Assembly: GCA_019347855.1 (NCBI GenBank)
Contig: JAHWKO010000037.1
Location: 1-20,300 of the forward strand
DNA length: 20,300 bases
Reading direction: 5' to 3'
DNA from: Actinomycetota bacterium
Lineage (GTDB): Bacteria; Actinomycetota; Nitriliruptoria; Nitriliruptorales; JAHWKO01
The position numbers were made by a program, and so were the translations under genes. Under the pieces are notes generated by a model. It was given only the letters and a program-made list of their open reading frames with translations. It searched no databases and was not told where the DNA came from. The number at the start of each line of letters is the position of its first letter. Position 1 is the stretch's first letter. Of this stretch, positions 6,582-14,524 are shown in pieces.

Positions 6582-7238
6582 ATGCCGCCCCTCAGCCGTG
6601 ACGAACGCCGCGCGGAGACGCGCCGGAGCCTGATGGATGCGGCGATGGTCGTGTTCGCCCAGCGCGGGTTCCACAGCGCGACCCTCGACGAGATCTCCGA
6701 GGAAGCCGGGTTCACCAAGGGCGCCGTCTACTCGAACTTCGACGGTAAGGAGGACCTGTTCCTGAACCTGCTCGAGGACCGGATGCAGGACCGGATCGAG
6801 GAGGTCCGTGGCGCCTTCACCGGGATCGGCGACCTGGACGACGTCCGCGCGGGCGGGAGGGTGCTCGCCGAGCAGGTCGTCCGTGACCGGGACCTGTGGT
6901 TCCTCTTCTTCGAGTTCTGGGGATACGCCGCCCGGGACGACCAGCTCCGGGGACGGCTCGCGGACCTGTACCGGCGATGGCGGCAAGAGATCGGCGGCAT
7001 CGTGTCACAGCGCTTCGAGGAGCTCGCGTTGCCGCTCCCCCACCCACCGGACGAGGTCGCCGCGATGGCGATCGCGATGGCGGAAGGCTTGGCGCTCCAG
7101 CGCCTGATCGCCCCGACCCTGGTGACCCCGGACCTGTACGCGGATGCGTTCGCGGCGATCGCCGCCGGTACCGCCGTGACCGGTCTCGGCCTCGACATCG
7201 ACGGTCTCGACACGTTGCGGACGGAGAGCGACAGATGA
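6582..7238 (+). CDS. TetR family transcriptional regulator
   Basis: A 218-aa repressor-type protein. The N-terminal DNA-binding domain is standard: RRSLMDAAMVVFAQRGFHSA followed by the helix-turn-helix at about 32-54 with TLDEISEEAGFTKGAVYSNF and GKEDLF. The C-terminal ligand domain is helical and rich in aromatic and charged residues (DLWFLFFEFWGYAARD). The ATG at 6582 follows GTGAGG closely; an in-frame GTG at 6573 has no ribosome site. Two palindromes upstream make autorepression likely. The stop overlaps the ATG of the first MMPL gene (ATGA), so the regulator and the exporter are coupled. The inducer is unknown; lipids, detergents or drugs would be usual for MMPL partners. Confidence 0.9.
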   Translation: MPPLSRDERRAETRRSLMDAAMVVFAQRGFHSATLDEISEEAGFTKGAVYSNFDGKEDLFLNLLEDRMQDRIEEVRGAFTGIGDLDDVRAGGRVLAEQVVRDRDLWFLFFEFWGYAARDDQLRGRLADLYRRWRQEIGGIVSQRFEELALPLPHPPDEVAAMAIAMAEGLALQRLIAPTLVTPDLYADAFAAIAAGTAVTGLGLDIDGLDTLRTESDR

Positions 7239-8425
7239 ACCGCATCGCTCGGATCGCGCTGCGCTGGTGGTGGGCCGCCCTCGCGTTCTGGCTGGCCGCG
7301 ACCGTCCTGCTGACGCTGGCCGCACCCCCGTTCGCGGAGATCGCGACCTTCGACGAGGGCGCCTTCCTCCCCCGGGACAGCGACGCGATCCAGGGAGGGA
7401 TCCTGCTCGAGGAGGAGTGGCCCGACGACAACTTCACCCGCACCTCCACGGTCGCGCTCGTCCGCGACGACGGCGAGCTGACCGACCGCGACCGTGCCTA
7501 CGCACAGGACCTGGCGGAGTGGTTGCGTTCCGAGGATGCCCCCGAGGTGCTCGGTGACGTCACCACGCACCTCGACGAGCCACAGCTCGAGGCCGCCCTG
7601 GTCGCCGAGGACGGGCAGGCGATGCTGATCGTCATCGGCATGGAGTCGTCCCCGTTCACCCCTCGGGCTAACGACGCGGTCGAGGCCCTGCGCACGCACA
7701 TCGAGGAGGACACGACCCCGCCCCGGGGGCTCGACGTCCACGTCACCGGGTCGGCTGCGGTCGCCGCCGATCAGGCCGACGCGATCGACACCAGCGTGAA
7801 GCGCGCCCACCTCATCACGATCGTGCTGGTGGTGCTGATCCTGCTGTGGGTGTTCCGCTCGCCGGTCGCCCCGCTCGTCCCACTCGCGACGATCGGCGCG
7901 GCCTACCTCACGTCGCTGGCGGTGGTGTCGCTCCTCGCGCAGAACTTCGGTCTCGATGTGTCCTCGCTGTACGAGACGTTCAGCGTGGTCATCGTGTTCG
8001 GGGCGGGGACGGACTACTGCCTGCTGCTCGTGTCCCGGTACCACGAGGAGCTCCGGCAGGCCGGGGACCGCGGCTACGAACGCACGTCGGAGCTGCGCCA
8101 CCGGACCCTCGTGGCGACCGTCGGGGTGCTCGGAGCGGTCATCGCCTCGGCAGCGACCACGGTGATCGTCGGGTTCAGCGCCCAGGGGGTCGCCGAGTTC
8201 GGGCTGTTCCGCACGATGGGGCCGGCGATGGCCATCGCGATCGCGGTCACGCTGCTGGCCGCGCTCACGCTCGCGCCGGCGCTGATGAAGCTGTTCGGGA
8301 AGGCGCTGTTCTGGCCCGACCGGGGTGGGGCGCGGACGCACCACGCCCCGGAGGACCAGCTCCTGATCGAGGAGGAGGACTCGGTCGAGCTCCCCGCACG
8401 TGACCACGCGGGAGCGTCGCGATGA
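7235..8425 (+). CDS. MMPL/RND transporter, N-terminal half (split)
   Basis: 396 aa, about half an MMPL protein. Order: TM1 (about 12-31), an external loop to about residue 188, then five helices. One of them carries GAGTDYCLLLVSRYHEE, with Asp260-Tyr261 matching the proton-relay pair of MMPL/RND proteins. It ends after the sixth helix with a charged tail (EDQLLIEEEDSVELPAR). MMPL proteins export lipids or hydrophobic compounds using the proton gradient and normally have twelve helices in one chain. Here the second six are in the next gene, which starts at an ATGA overlap. A heterodimer, or higher assembly, of the two products is inferred. ATG 7235 overlaps the tetR stop. Confidence 0.88.
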   Translation: MNRIARIALRWWWAALAFWLAATVLLTLAAPPFAEIATFDEGAFLPRDSDAIQGGILLEEEWPDDNFTRTSTVALVRDDGELTDRDRAYAQDLAEWLRSEDAPEVLGDVTTHLDEPQLEAALVAEDGQAMLIVIGMESSPFTPRANDAVEALRTHIEEDTTPPRGLDVHVTGSAAVAADQADAIDTSVKRAHLITIVLVVLILLWVFRSPVAPLVPLATIGAAYLTSLAVVSLLAQNFGLDVSSLYETFSVVIVFGAGTDYCLLLVSRYHEELRQAGDRGYERTSELRHRTLVATVGVLGAVIASAATTVIVGFSAQGVAEFGLFRTMGPAMAIAIAVTLLAALTLAPALMKLFGKALFWPDRGGARTHHAPEDQLLIEEEDSVELPARDHAGASR

Positions 8426-10536
8426 TGCGGAGGCTGCGACGGCTGGACGATGCCGCGATCGACGAGTGGCACCGGTTCCGCGGTGCGGACACCGTGTGGC
8501 ACTGGATCTCGGGGCTGGTCGTCCGACACCCCCTGCGGCTACTGGTGGTCACGCTCCTCGTGCTGTCGATCCCGCTGCTGGCGCTCCCTGGCCTGCGGCT
8601 GTCCCACGACGAGCTCGCCGACCTCCCGGCGGGGGCGCCTTCGGTCGAGGGGTTCGAAGCCGTCGCCGAGCACATCCCGAAGGGTGAGCTCGGCCCCACG
8701 ATCCTGGTGATCGACGATCCGGAGGACCAGGTCTGGCAGCCCGAGGCCTTCTACGCGTTGGGGCTTCTGTCGCAGAACCTGAAGCGGATCGAGGGCGTGA
8801 CGACGGTCCGCTCGGTCGCGATGCCGACGAACGGTCGACCACCGGAGCAGACGTCCGCGGCGGGCACCGAGCAGCGCATCTCGTCGCTGACGTCCCGGCT
8901 GGGTGAGGCCGCCGATGGTGCCCAGCGGATCGTCGATGGCGTCCAGCGGCTCGAGTCGGGACTCAGCGAGATCGATCGACGGCTCCCCGAGCTGCTCGAC
9001 GGGCTGCAACGTGCCGAGGACGGCGCGGGCCGGCTCGAGGACGGGGCGCGCCAGGCGGTGGACGGTGTGGTCGAGCTGCGCGACGGCGTCGCGCAGGCGC
9101 GCGCTGGCGTGACCCGCCTGCGTGACGGCCTGTCGGAGCTGCGCGCCGGACTGGTCGGGGCTCGCGACGGGGCCGTGACGCTCCGCGACGAGGTCGCCAA
9201 GCCCGCGGAGGACGCCCTGATCGCGGGGTACGACGCCCTGTTCGCGATGACGGTGGGACGCACCGACCCGATGTACGAACCCGCGATCACCAACGTGGGC
9301 GAGGCCTACGCCCGGGTCACCGGCGAGTACCCGCCCGGCCACCCCCAGGCGGGCCAGCAGGTCCGCGAGGGCTACGAGGGCCTGCCCGAGGCGCTCGACC
9401 GCCTCGCCGACGGGCTCAACGAGGCGATCAGCGGGGTCGACCGCCTCGACGAGGGGCTGGCGCAGCTCGACGACGGCCTGGTGCGGATCGACGACGGCCT
9501 CGCGCATCTCCGGGACGGACTGCAGCGGCTCGTCGACGGCGCCAGCAGGCTCAGGTCCGGGCTGGGCGAGGCGGTAGGCGGGATCCAGCGTCTCATGGAC
9601 GGCATCGACCAGGCGCTCGATGGCATCCGGGACCAGCTGCTCCCGGGCGTGGAACGCCTCGCCGACGGGCTCCAGCAGGGCGTCCAGCAGGTCCGCGACG
9701 CGGACCTGGAGGCGCTGCTGCCGGGCGGCGGCCCGGGCCCGTTCACGCTCACCGCCGGGATCCTCGAGGCCATGCCGTCCGTGAAGGACCAGCTCGACTT
9801 CTTCGTGGCGGACTCCGGCACCGCGACCCGGATCTTCATCGGAACGGAGGCGCCACCGTTCGACCGATCGACGATCCATCTGGTCGAGGAAGTGCAGCGC
9901 ATCACCCAGCGCAGCCTCGCCGGCTCTCCCCTGTCCGACGCGCGGATCCTGCCGACCGGGACCGCCGCGTTCTTCGAGGACGTCGACGACGTGGCCTCGG
10001 CGGACTTCCGCCTCATCATCGTGGCGGTGATCATCGGGATCTACCTGATCCTGGCGCTGCTACTGCGGTCGCTCGTGGCGCCGATCTACATGGTCGGCAG
10101 CGTCCTCCTGTCGTTCGGGGTGGCGCTCGGGATCACGACGTTCGTCTTCCAGGACCTGCTGGGCGCGCAGGGCCTCGCGTGGTGGCTGCCGCCGTTCCTG
10201 TTCGTGCTGCTGGTCGCGCTGGGGGTGGACTACAACATCTTCCTCATGAGCCGCGTCCGGGAGGAGGCGGGACGCGCTCCGACCGATCAGGCCGTCGCGA
10301 CCGGGCTGCGGCTCACGGGTGGGGTCATCACGTCGGCCGGCCTGATCCTGGCCGGCACCTTCGCCTCGCTGATGGCCGCGCCCCTGGGATCGCTGGCTCA
10401 GATGGGCTTCGCCGTGACCGTGGGGATCCTCCTCGACACCTTCATCGTCCGGACGTTCCTGGTCCCGTCGATCGCGGTGCTGCTGGGGCGCTGGAACTGG
10501 TGGCCGTCCGCCCGCGCCTTCCAACCGCGATCGTGA
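8422..10536 (+). CDS. MMPL/RND transporter, C-terminal half with Leu/Gly heptad repeats
   Basis: 704 aa. A short cytoplasmic start (DEWHRFRGADTVWHW) resembles the usual linker before TM7 of MMPL proteins. One helix (about 35-55) follows, then a very long external region, then five helices, one holding GVDYNIFLMSRVREE with Asp603-Tyr604. The external region contains two blocks (about 154-258 and 317-425) of repeated seven-residue units of the form xxxLxxG, such as LDDGLVRIDDGLAHLRDG. That is the X-X-X-Leu-X-X-Gly heptad pattern known from YhgE/Pip-type and some MMPL proteins, probably a long helical hairpin. With the previous gene it reconstitutes a 12-helix transporter. The start ATGA overlaps the previous stop; the stop lies inside a 15-bp inverted repeat. 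Confidence 0.88.
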   Translation: MMRRLRRLDDAAIDEWHRFRGADTVWHWISGLVVRHPLRLLVVTLLVLSIPLLALPGLRLSHDELADLPAGAPSVEGFEAVAEHIPKGELGPTILVIDDPEDQVWQPEAFYALGLLSQNLKRIEGVTTVRSVAMPTNGRPPEQTSAAGTEQRISSLTSRLGEAADGAQRIVDGVQRLESGLSEIDRRLPELLDGLQRAEDGAGRLEDGARQAVDGVVELRDGVAQARAGVTRLRDGLSELRAGLVGARDGAVTLRDEVAKPAEDALIAGYDALFAMTVGRTDPMYEPAITNVGEAYARVTGEYPPGHPQAGQQVREGYEGLPEALDRLADGLNEAISGVDRLDEGLAQLDDGLVRIDDGLAHLRDGLQRLVDGASRLRSGLGEAVGGIQRLMDGIDQALDGIRDQLLPGVERLADGLQQGVQQVRDADLEALLPGGGPGPFTLTAGILEAMPSVKDQLDFFVADSGTATRIFIGTEAPPFDRSTIHLVEEVQRITQRSLAGSPLSDARILPTGTAAFFEDVDDVASADFRLIIVAVIIGIYLILALLLRSLVAPIYMVGSVLLSFGVALGITTFVFQDLLGAQGLAWWLPPFLFVLLVALGVDYNIFLMSRVREEAGRAPTDQAVATGLRLTGGVITSAGLILAGTFASLMAAPLGSLAQMGFAVTVGILLDTFIVRTFLVPSIAVLLGRWNWWPSARAFQPRS

Positions 10537-10579
10537 ACACCTACGGTCGCCAGGTGATCGCAGATGTTCACGATCGCGG
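10525..10579. terminator. 15-bp perfect inverted repeat between convergent genes
   Basis: CCGCGATCGTGAACA (10525-10539) and TGTTCACGATCGCGG (10565-10579) are exact reverse complements around a 25-nt loop. Inside the loop ACCT and AGGT can add a short inner stem. The left arm covers the stop of the MMPL gene and the right arm the stop of the Rieske gene. A bidirectional terminator fits the convergent position; there is no T-tract. A dispersed palindromic repeat is an alternative. Confidence 0.6.
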
Positions 10580-10900
10580 GGGGTGGAGGGTGACCCAGAC
10601 CCAGTCGTCGCGTTCCTCGGCCTCGTAGACGGGCAGCGTGAGGTCTTGCTCGTCCCCGGGGAAGACGTTGGATCCCGTCCTCGGGTCGTAGGCGTAGCGG
10701 TGGTGGGGACACACGATGCAGCCGTCCTCGACCTCGCCGAAGGTCAGGGGCTGGCCCTGGTGGGGACAGGTCCCGGCGAAGGCGACGATCTGACCGTCGG
10801 GGAGCCGGGTCAGCAGGATGCGCCGACCCTGGACCTCGGCGACCGAGAAGCCGTCACCGGTCACCTCGTCCGCCCGTACCGCGCGGACGGCCCCGGTCAC
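10568..10900 (-). CDS. Rieske [2Fe-2S] ferredoxin-type protein
   Basis: A 110-aa single-domain protein with both cluster boxes intact: TCPHQG (Cys45, His47) and CPHHRYAYD (Cys64, His67), 17 residues apart. Size and the absence of any membrane segment fit a soluble Rieske ferredoxin or NirD-like electron carrier, not a dioxygenase large subunit. No oxygenase or reductase partner is in the window. The GTG at 10900 overlaps the stop of the upstream helix-turn-helix gene by 4 bp (GTGA), which fixes the start and implies co-translation. The frame is open further upstream but only as a shadow of that gene. The 3' end lies in the 15-bp inverted repeat. Confidence 0.88.
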   Translation of the reverse strand: MTGAVRAVRADEVTGDGFSVAEVQGRRILLTRLPDGQIVAFAGTCPHQGQPLTFGEVEDGCIVCPHHRYAYDPRTGSNVFPGDEQDLTLPVYEAEERDDWVWVTLHPPRS

Positions 10901-11766
10901 GCGTCCGGGCCCTCCGATGGACCGACACCGAGCACCTCGACGACGGCGTCCTGCCAGCCGGCCAGCACCGCAGCGACCTGCGGGTCGGCGGCCCGGAACG
11001 TGCCGTGCAGGCCGTCCACGGTGGTCGACCGGGAGACCGCGATGTGCCCCTCCGGCACGCCGGTGGCCTCGGCCCACCGCCCGGCCACGAGGTCGTGGGC
11101 GACATCGCCAGCGACCTCGAGCACGAGGCGGACCCGGGACCGGTCCAGTCCGGCCAGGTCCTCCAGGCGATCTGCGACCCGAGCGGCCAAGGCCGCATCA
11201 TCGATGCGCAGCGACGCCGCATGCGGGGTGATCGATGCGCGACCAGCGATCCACGCGATCGCCGTGGCCGCGGGACTCCGGGCGTCACGCAGCACCGCGG
11301 CCGCCTCCTCGCAGCCGCGCTCGCGGGCTTCGCTGCGGTCGGGTTGAGGCAGGGGCAACCGCCGCACCTTCCCCTCGTCGTCACGGCGTTCACGGCGGCG
11401 GTCCGCACGGTCGCCCACGGTCTCGCACCAGTTGCGAACGACCTCCTCGCCGACCCCGAGCATCTCGGCGATCTCGGCCGGCGAGCGACCCGCGCGACGC
11501 AGCGCCCTGGCACGTGGCCGACGTGGATCGAACGGGTCGACCTCGGGTTCGGGCACAACGGACAGATCGGGCAGCGTGGCGGGCGCAACCGTGCGGCGAG
11601 CGCGCGCTGTGAGCGCGTAGCGGATGGGTTCGTCGGCACCGACATCGAAGGGCAGGGACGGCTGATCAGCCCGCTGGACGCCGTCCGACGGTGCTCCCGA
11701 GGCAGGCTCGGGACGCGCATCGTGACGGGCATCGTGACGGGGGTCCGGCGCCTCTCCGGTCGCCAC
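10897..11766 (-). CDS. Helix-turn-helix protein of uncertain function
   Basis: 289 aa. Residues 1-75 are Pro/Ala/Asp-rich and probably disordered. Residues 83-116 form a clear helix-turn-helix (RARALRRAGRSPAEIAEMLG then VVRNWC). A basic/acidic linker and a folded C-terminal domain (about 160-280) follow. The C-terminal run SLRIDDAALAARVADRLEDL, then RVRLVLEV and RWAEATGVPEGH, resembles from memory the C-terminal part of an uncharacterised actinobacterial family. That family pairs a resolvase-like HTH with a LAGLIDADG-like domain; this likeness is remote and untested. GTG 11766 is preceded by GGAAGG at 7 nt. It is coupled to the Rieske gene. It could be a regulator of that gene or a former recombinase or homing-type protein. 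Confidence 0.65.
   Translation of the reverse strand: MATGEAPDPRHDARHDARPEPASGAPSDGVQRADQPSLPFDVGADEPIRYALTARARRTVAPATLPDLSVVPEPEVDPFDPRRPRARALRRAGRSPAEIAEMLGVGEEVVRNWCETVGDRADRRRERRDDEGKVRRLPLPQPDRSEARERGCEEAAAVLRDARSPAATAIAWIAGRASITPHAASLRIDDAALAARVADRLEDLAGLDRSRVRLVLEVAGDVAHDLVAGRWAEATGVPEGHIAVSRSTTVDGLHGTFRAADPQVAAVLAGWQDAVVEVLGVGPSEGPDA
11717..11740. repeat. Tandem 12-bp repeat inside the HTH gene
   Basis: GCATCGTGACGG occurs twice head to tail. In the minus-strand gene it encodes the repeated tetrapeptide RHDA (RHDARHDA) near the N-terminus, in the low-complexity region. Confidence 0.75.
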
Positions 11767-11810
11767 CTCGCTGCCTTCCCTCGGCGTCGCGTCGGATCCA
11801 ACCCGGGCCT

Positions 11811-11843
11811 GTCCACGGATCGTCCGCGGATCGTCCGCGGATC
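11811..11843. repeat. Three tandem 11-bp repeats in the divergent spacer
   Basis: GTCCACGGATC, GTCCGCGGATC and GTCCGCGGATC follow one another without gaps. The period is close to one helical turn and each of the last two units holds the palindrome CCGCGG. They lie between the HTH gene and pepN, 45 bp upstream of the HTH start, so they could be a protein-binding array or part of a structured leader. Confidence 0.8.
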
Positions 11844-11885
11844 ACCGGCCCGTCACCCTCGACGATGACGAACGTAACGCCGGGG

Positions 11886-11913
11886 TGTGACAGATCGGTA
11901 CGGCCACTAGTCT
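11886..11913 (+). promoter_or_regulatory. Possible pepN promoter
   Basis: TGTGAC (11886-11891) and TAGTCT (11908-11913) are separated by 16 nt, about 64 nt ahead of the pepN ATG. Both hexamers are moderate matches to sigma-70 consensus. Confidence 0.35.
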
Positions 11914-11977
11914 CCCTGCGTCCGTCCAAACCTCATCCCCGTCCGGACGTCCACACCGCAGCCCTGGAGTTCCCGCG

Positions 11978-14524
11978 ATGTCCACCGTGTCCGGCAACCT
12001 CACCCGCGAGGAGGCCCGACGACGGGCGGGACTGCTCGACGTCGACCGCTACGACGTCCACCTCGACCTCACCGATATCCCCGGCCGCGAGGGCGAGGAC
12101 TTCCGGTCGCGCACGACGATCACCTTCCGGTGCCGAGAACCTGGCGCCGCGACGTTCGTCGATCTGTCCGCCCGCTCCGTCGGGGAGCTGACGCTCAACG
12201 GCCGGCGGCTCGATCCGGCCGAGCACGTCCGTGACAACCGCATCCACCTCCCCGAGCTCGCGGGCGACAACCGGCTGGAGGTCGTCGCGACCTGCCAGTA
12301 CCAGCACAGCGGCACCGGTCTTCACCGGGCGGTCGACCCCGTCGACGGGGCGGTGTACCTGCACACCCAGTTCGAGCCGTACGACGCACACCTGGTGTTC
12401 GCCTGCTTCGACCAGCCGGACCTGAAGGCGAAGATCGCGATCGCCGTCGAGGCCCCGAGCGACTGGCACGTCGTCTCGAACATGCCCCCCACCGGCGACC
12501 CGGCGGACGGCCGCTGGGCCTTCGAGGACACCCCACCGCTGTCGACCTACCTCGCTGCCGTCGTCGCCGGCCCCTACCACCGGTGGACCGACGAGCACGA
12601 CGGCGTGCCCCTCGGGATCTACTGCCGGGAGTCCATGGTCGAGCACGTCGAGGTCGACGAGATCTGGACGATCACGCGACAGGGGCTGGACTTCTTCGCC
12701 GAGGCGTTCGACTACCCCTACCCCTTCGGGAAGTACGACCAGCTGTTCGTCCCCGAGTTCAACTTCGGGGCCATGGAGAACCCCGGCTGCGTCACGTTCA
12801 CCGAGAACTACCTGTTCCGGGGACACGTCACCGGGTCCGAGCGGGAGTCCCGCGCCAACACGATCCTCCACGAGATGGCGCACATGTGGTTCGGGGACCT
12901 CGTGACGATGCGCTGGTGGGACGACCTGTGGCTGAACGAGAGCTTCGCGACGTTCATGGCCACGCTCGCGCTGGAGCAGGCGACGCGGTTCAAGAACTCG
13001 TGGGTCACGTTCGAGGACGAGGAGAAGACCTGGGCCCGCTACCAGGACCAGCTGCCGACCACCCACCCGGTCGCGACCGACGCCCCAGACCTCGACGCGG
13101 TCCACCAGAACTTCGACGGGATCACCTACGCGAAGGGCGCCTCCGTGCTGCGCCAGCTCGTCGCGTGGGTCGGCGAGGACGCCTTCCTCGAAGGGGTCCG
13201 GCGCTACTTCCGCCGATTCGAGTACGCCAACGCCGAGCTCACCGATCTGCTGGCCGAGCTCGAGGCGGCGTCGGGGCGTGACGACCTCGAGTCCTGGGCG
13301 AAGGAGTGGTTGCAGACCGCGGGGATCAACACGATCGGTGTCCGGTCCGACGCGCCGGGCGGCACCTACCGCAGGGTGACGATCGAGCAGCAGGCACCCG
13401 ATGACCACCCGACCCTGCGCTCCCACCGGATCGGTGTCGGGGTGTACGACCTCGCGGACGACGGGCTGACCCGGCGCACGCACCTCGAGCTGGACATCGT
13501 CGGCGAGAGCACCGAGGTCGAGGAGCTGGTCGGCGAGCCGGCCGGCGATCTGTTGCTCCCGAACGACGGGGACCTGGCCTTCTGCAAGCTGCACCTGGAC
13601 GAGGGGTCGCTCGCCACGCTCGAGGAGAACCTGCGGGCGTTGCACGACCCCCTGGCGCGGTCGCTGTGCTGGGGCGCGGCCTGGGAGATGGTCCGCGACG
13701 CGGCGATGCCCGCGCGCCGCTACGTCTCGATGGTCCGCCACAACGTCGCCAACGAGCCCGACGTCGGGGTGCTGCAGACGATCCTGGCGACCGCGCTGGC
13801 CGCCGCGGAGTACTACGGGGACCCCGACAACGCCCCGCCCGTGCTGCGGGTGCTGGCGGACGACGCCCGGATGCGCCTGGACGCGGCCGAGCCGGGCAGT
13901 GACCGCCAGCTCGCGTGGGCCCGGCACTGGATCTCGACCGCACGTGACGACGAGCACGTCGCGAACGTGCGGGCCCTGCTCGATGGCGACCTCACGGTCG
14001 AGGGCCTGGAGGTCGACACCGAGCTGCGCTGGCGCATCGTCAAGGCGCTGGCCGGGCTCGGGGCGATCGACGAGGATGCGATCGAGGCCGAACACCACCG
14101 CGACCCGACCGACCTCGGTGAGCGCCACGCCGCCTACGCCAGCGCGTCACGACCGACACCCGACGCCAAGACCGCGGCGTGGCGACGGATCGTCGACGAG
14201 CCCGAGATGTCGCACAGCCTGATGAAGGCGATCATGGGCGGGTTCTCGCGCCGCGACCAGGCCGACCTCGTCCGTCCCTGGATCGAGCCTTACTTCGATC
14301 ACCTGGCTCGCATGTTCGAGGAGCGACCGCTCGAGGTCGCGCTCGCGTTCGCCCACCGGATGTACCCCACGGTGGTCGTGGACGAGGACGTCGTGGACCA
14401 GACGGACAGCTACCTCGACGCCGGTGAGGTGGGACCATCGATCCGGCGGGTGCTCCTCGAGGAGCGCGACAGCATCGTGCGTGCCCTGCGCACCCGCGCG
14501 GCCGACACGGAGATGACGACGTGA
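11978..14524 (+). CDS. pepN: M1 family aminopeptidase (aminopeptidase N)
   Basis: An 848-aa zinc metallopeptidase that removes N-terminal residues from peptides in the cytoplasm; no signal peptide is seen. The exopeptidase motif GAMEN is at 264-268 and the zinc site HEMAH at 298-302, with the third ligand Glu321 in NESFA (HExxH-x18-E). The N-terminal beta domain holds DAHLVFACFDQPDLKAK. After the catalytic domain a long helical domain, of the kind named ERAP1_C, runs to the end. The length is usual for the actinobacterial enzyme. The ATG at 11978 has GGAG 8 nt upstream. The stop overlaps the GTG of a small membrane-protein gene. Specificity beyond a general aminopeptidase cannot be judged. 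Confidence 0.95.
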   Translation: MSTVSGNLTREEARRRAGLLDVDRYDVHLDLTDIPGREGEDFRSRTTITFRCREPGAATFVDLSARSVGELTLNGRRLDPAEHVRDNRIHLPELAGDNRLEVVATCQYQHSGTGLHRAVDPVDGAVYLHTQFEPYDAHLVFACFDQPDLKAKIAIAVEAPSDWHVVSNMPPTGDPADGRWAFEDTPPLSTYLAAVVAGPYHRWTDEHDGVPLGIYCRESMVEHVEVDEIWTITRQGLDFFAEAFDYPYPFGKYDQLFVPEFNFGAMENPGCVTFTENYLFRGHVTGSERESRANTILHEMAHMWFGDLVTMRWWDDLWLNESFATFMATLALEQATRFKNSWVTFEDEEKTWARYQDQLPTTHPVATDAPDLDAVHQNFDGITYAKGASVLRQLVAWVGEDAFLEGVRRYFRRFEYANAELTDLLAELEAASGRDDLESWAKEWLQTAGINTIGVRSDAPGGTYRRVTIEQQAPDDHPTLRSHRIGVGVYDLADDGLTRRTHLELDIVGESTEVEELVGEPAGDLLLPNDGDLAFCKLHLDEGSLATLEENLRALHDPLARSLCWGAAWEMVRDAAMPARRYVSMVRHNVANEPDVGVLQTILATALAAAEYYGDPDNAPPVLRVLADDARMRLDAAEPGSDRQLAWARHWISTARDDEHVANVRALLDGDLTVEGLEVDTELRWRIVKALAGLGAIDEDAIEAEHHRDPTDLGERHAAYASASRPTPDAKTAAWRRIVDEPEMSHSLMKAIMGGFSRRDQADLVRPWIEPYFDHLARMFEERPLEVALAFAHRMYPTVVVDEDVVDQTDSYLDAGEVGPSIRRVLLEERDSIVRALRTRAADTEMTT

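Noticed and set aside
4655..6718. 687-codon minus-strand open frame
   Set aside because: It runs over the structured spacer, DUF488, the GT1 gene and the tetR promoter in the wrong frame, and its sequence is Arg/Pro/Gly low complexity.
8415..8430. Programmed frameshift joining the two MMPL genes
   Set aside because: No slippery heptamer is seen at the junction and the ATGA overlap gives a normal start; a plain indel cannot be excluded without homologues.
10537..10567. Recombination (attachment) site at the 15-bp inverted repeat
   Set aside because: No integrase or mobile gene is nearby and the position between convergent stops is better explained by termination or a dispersed palindrome.
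11811..11843. CRISPR-like or origin (DnaA-box) array
   Set aside because: Units are 11 bp with no spacers, and only the first unit slightly resembles a DnaA box (TGTCCACG); no dnaA, dnaN or parAB is nearby.
11933..14128. 731-codon minus-strand open frame opposite pepN
   Set aside because: Shadow of pepN; Val/Asp/Arg-rich and without recognisable domains.
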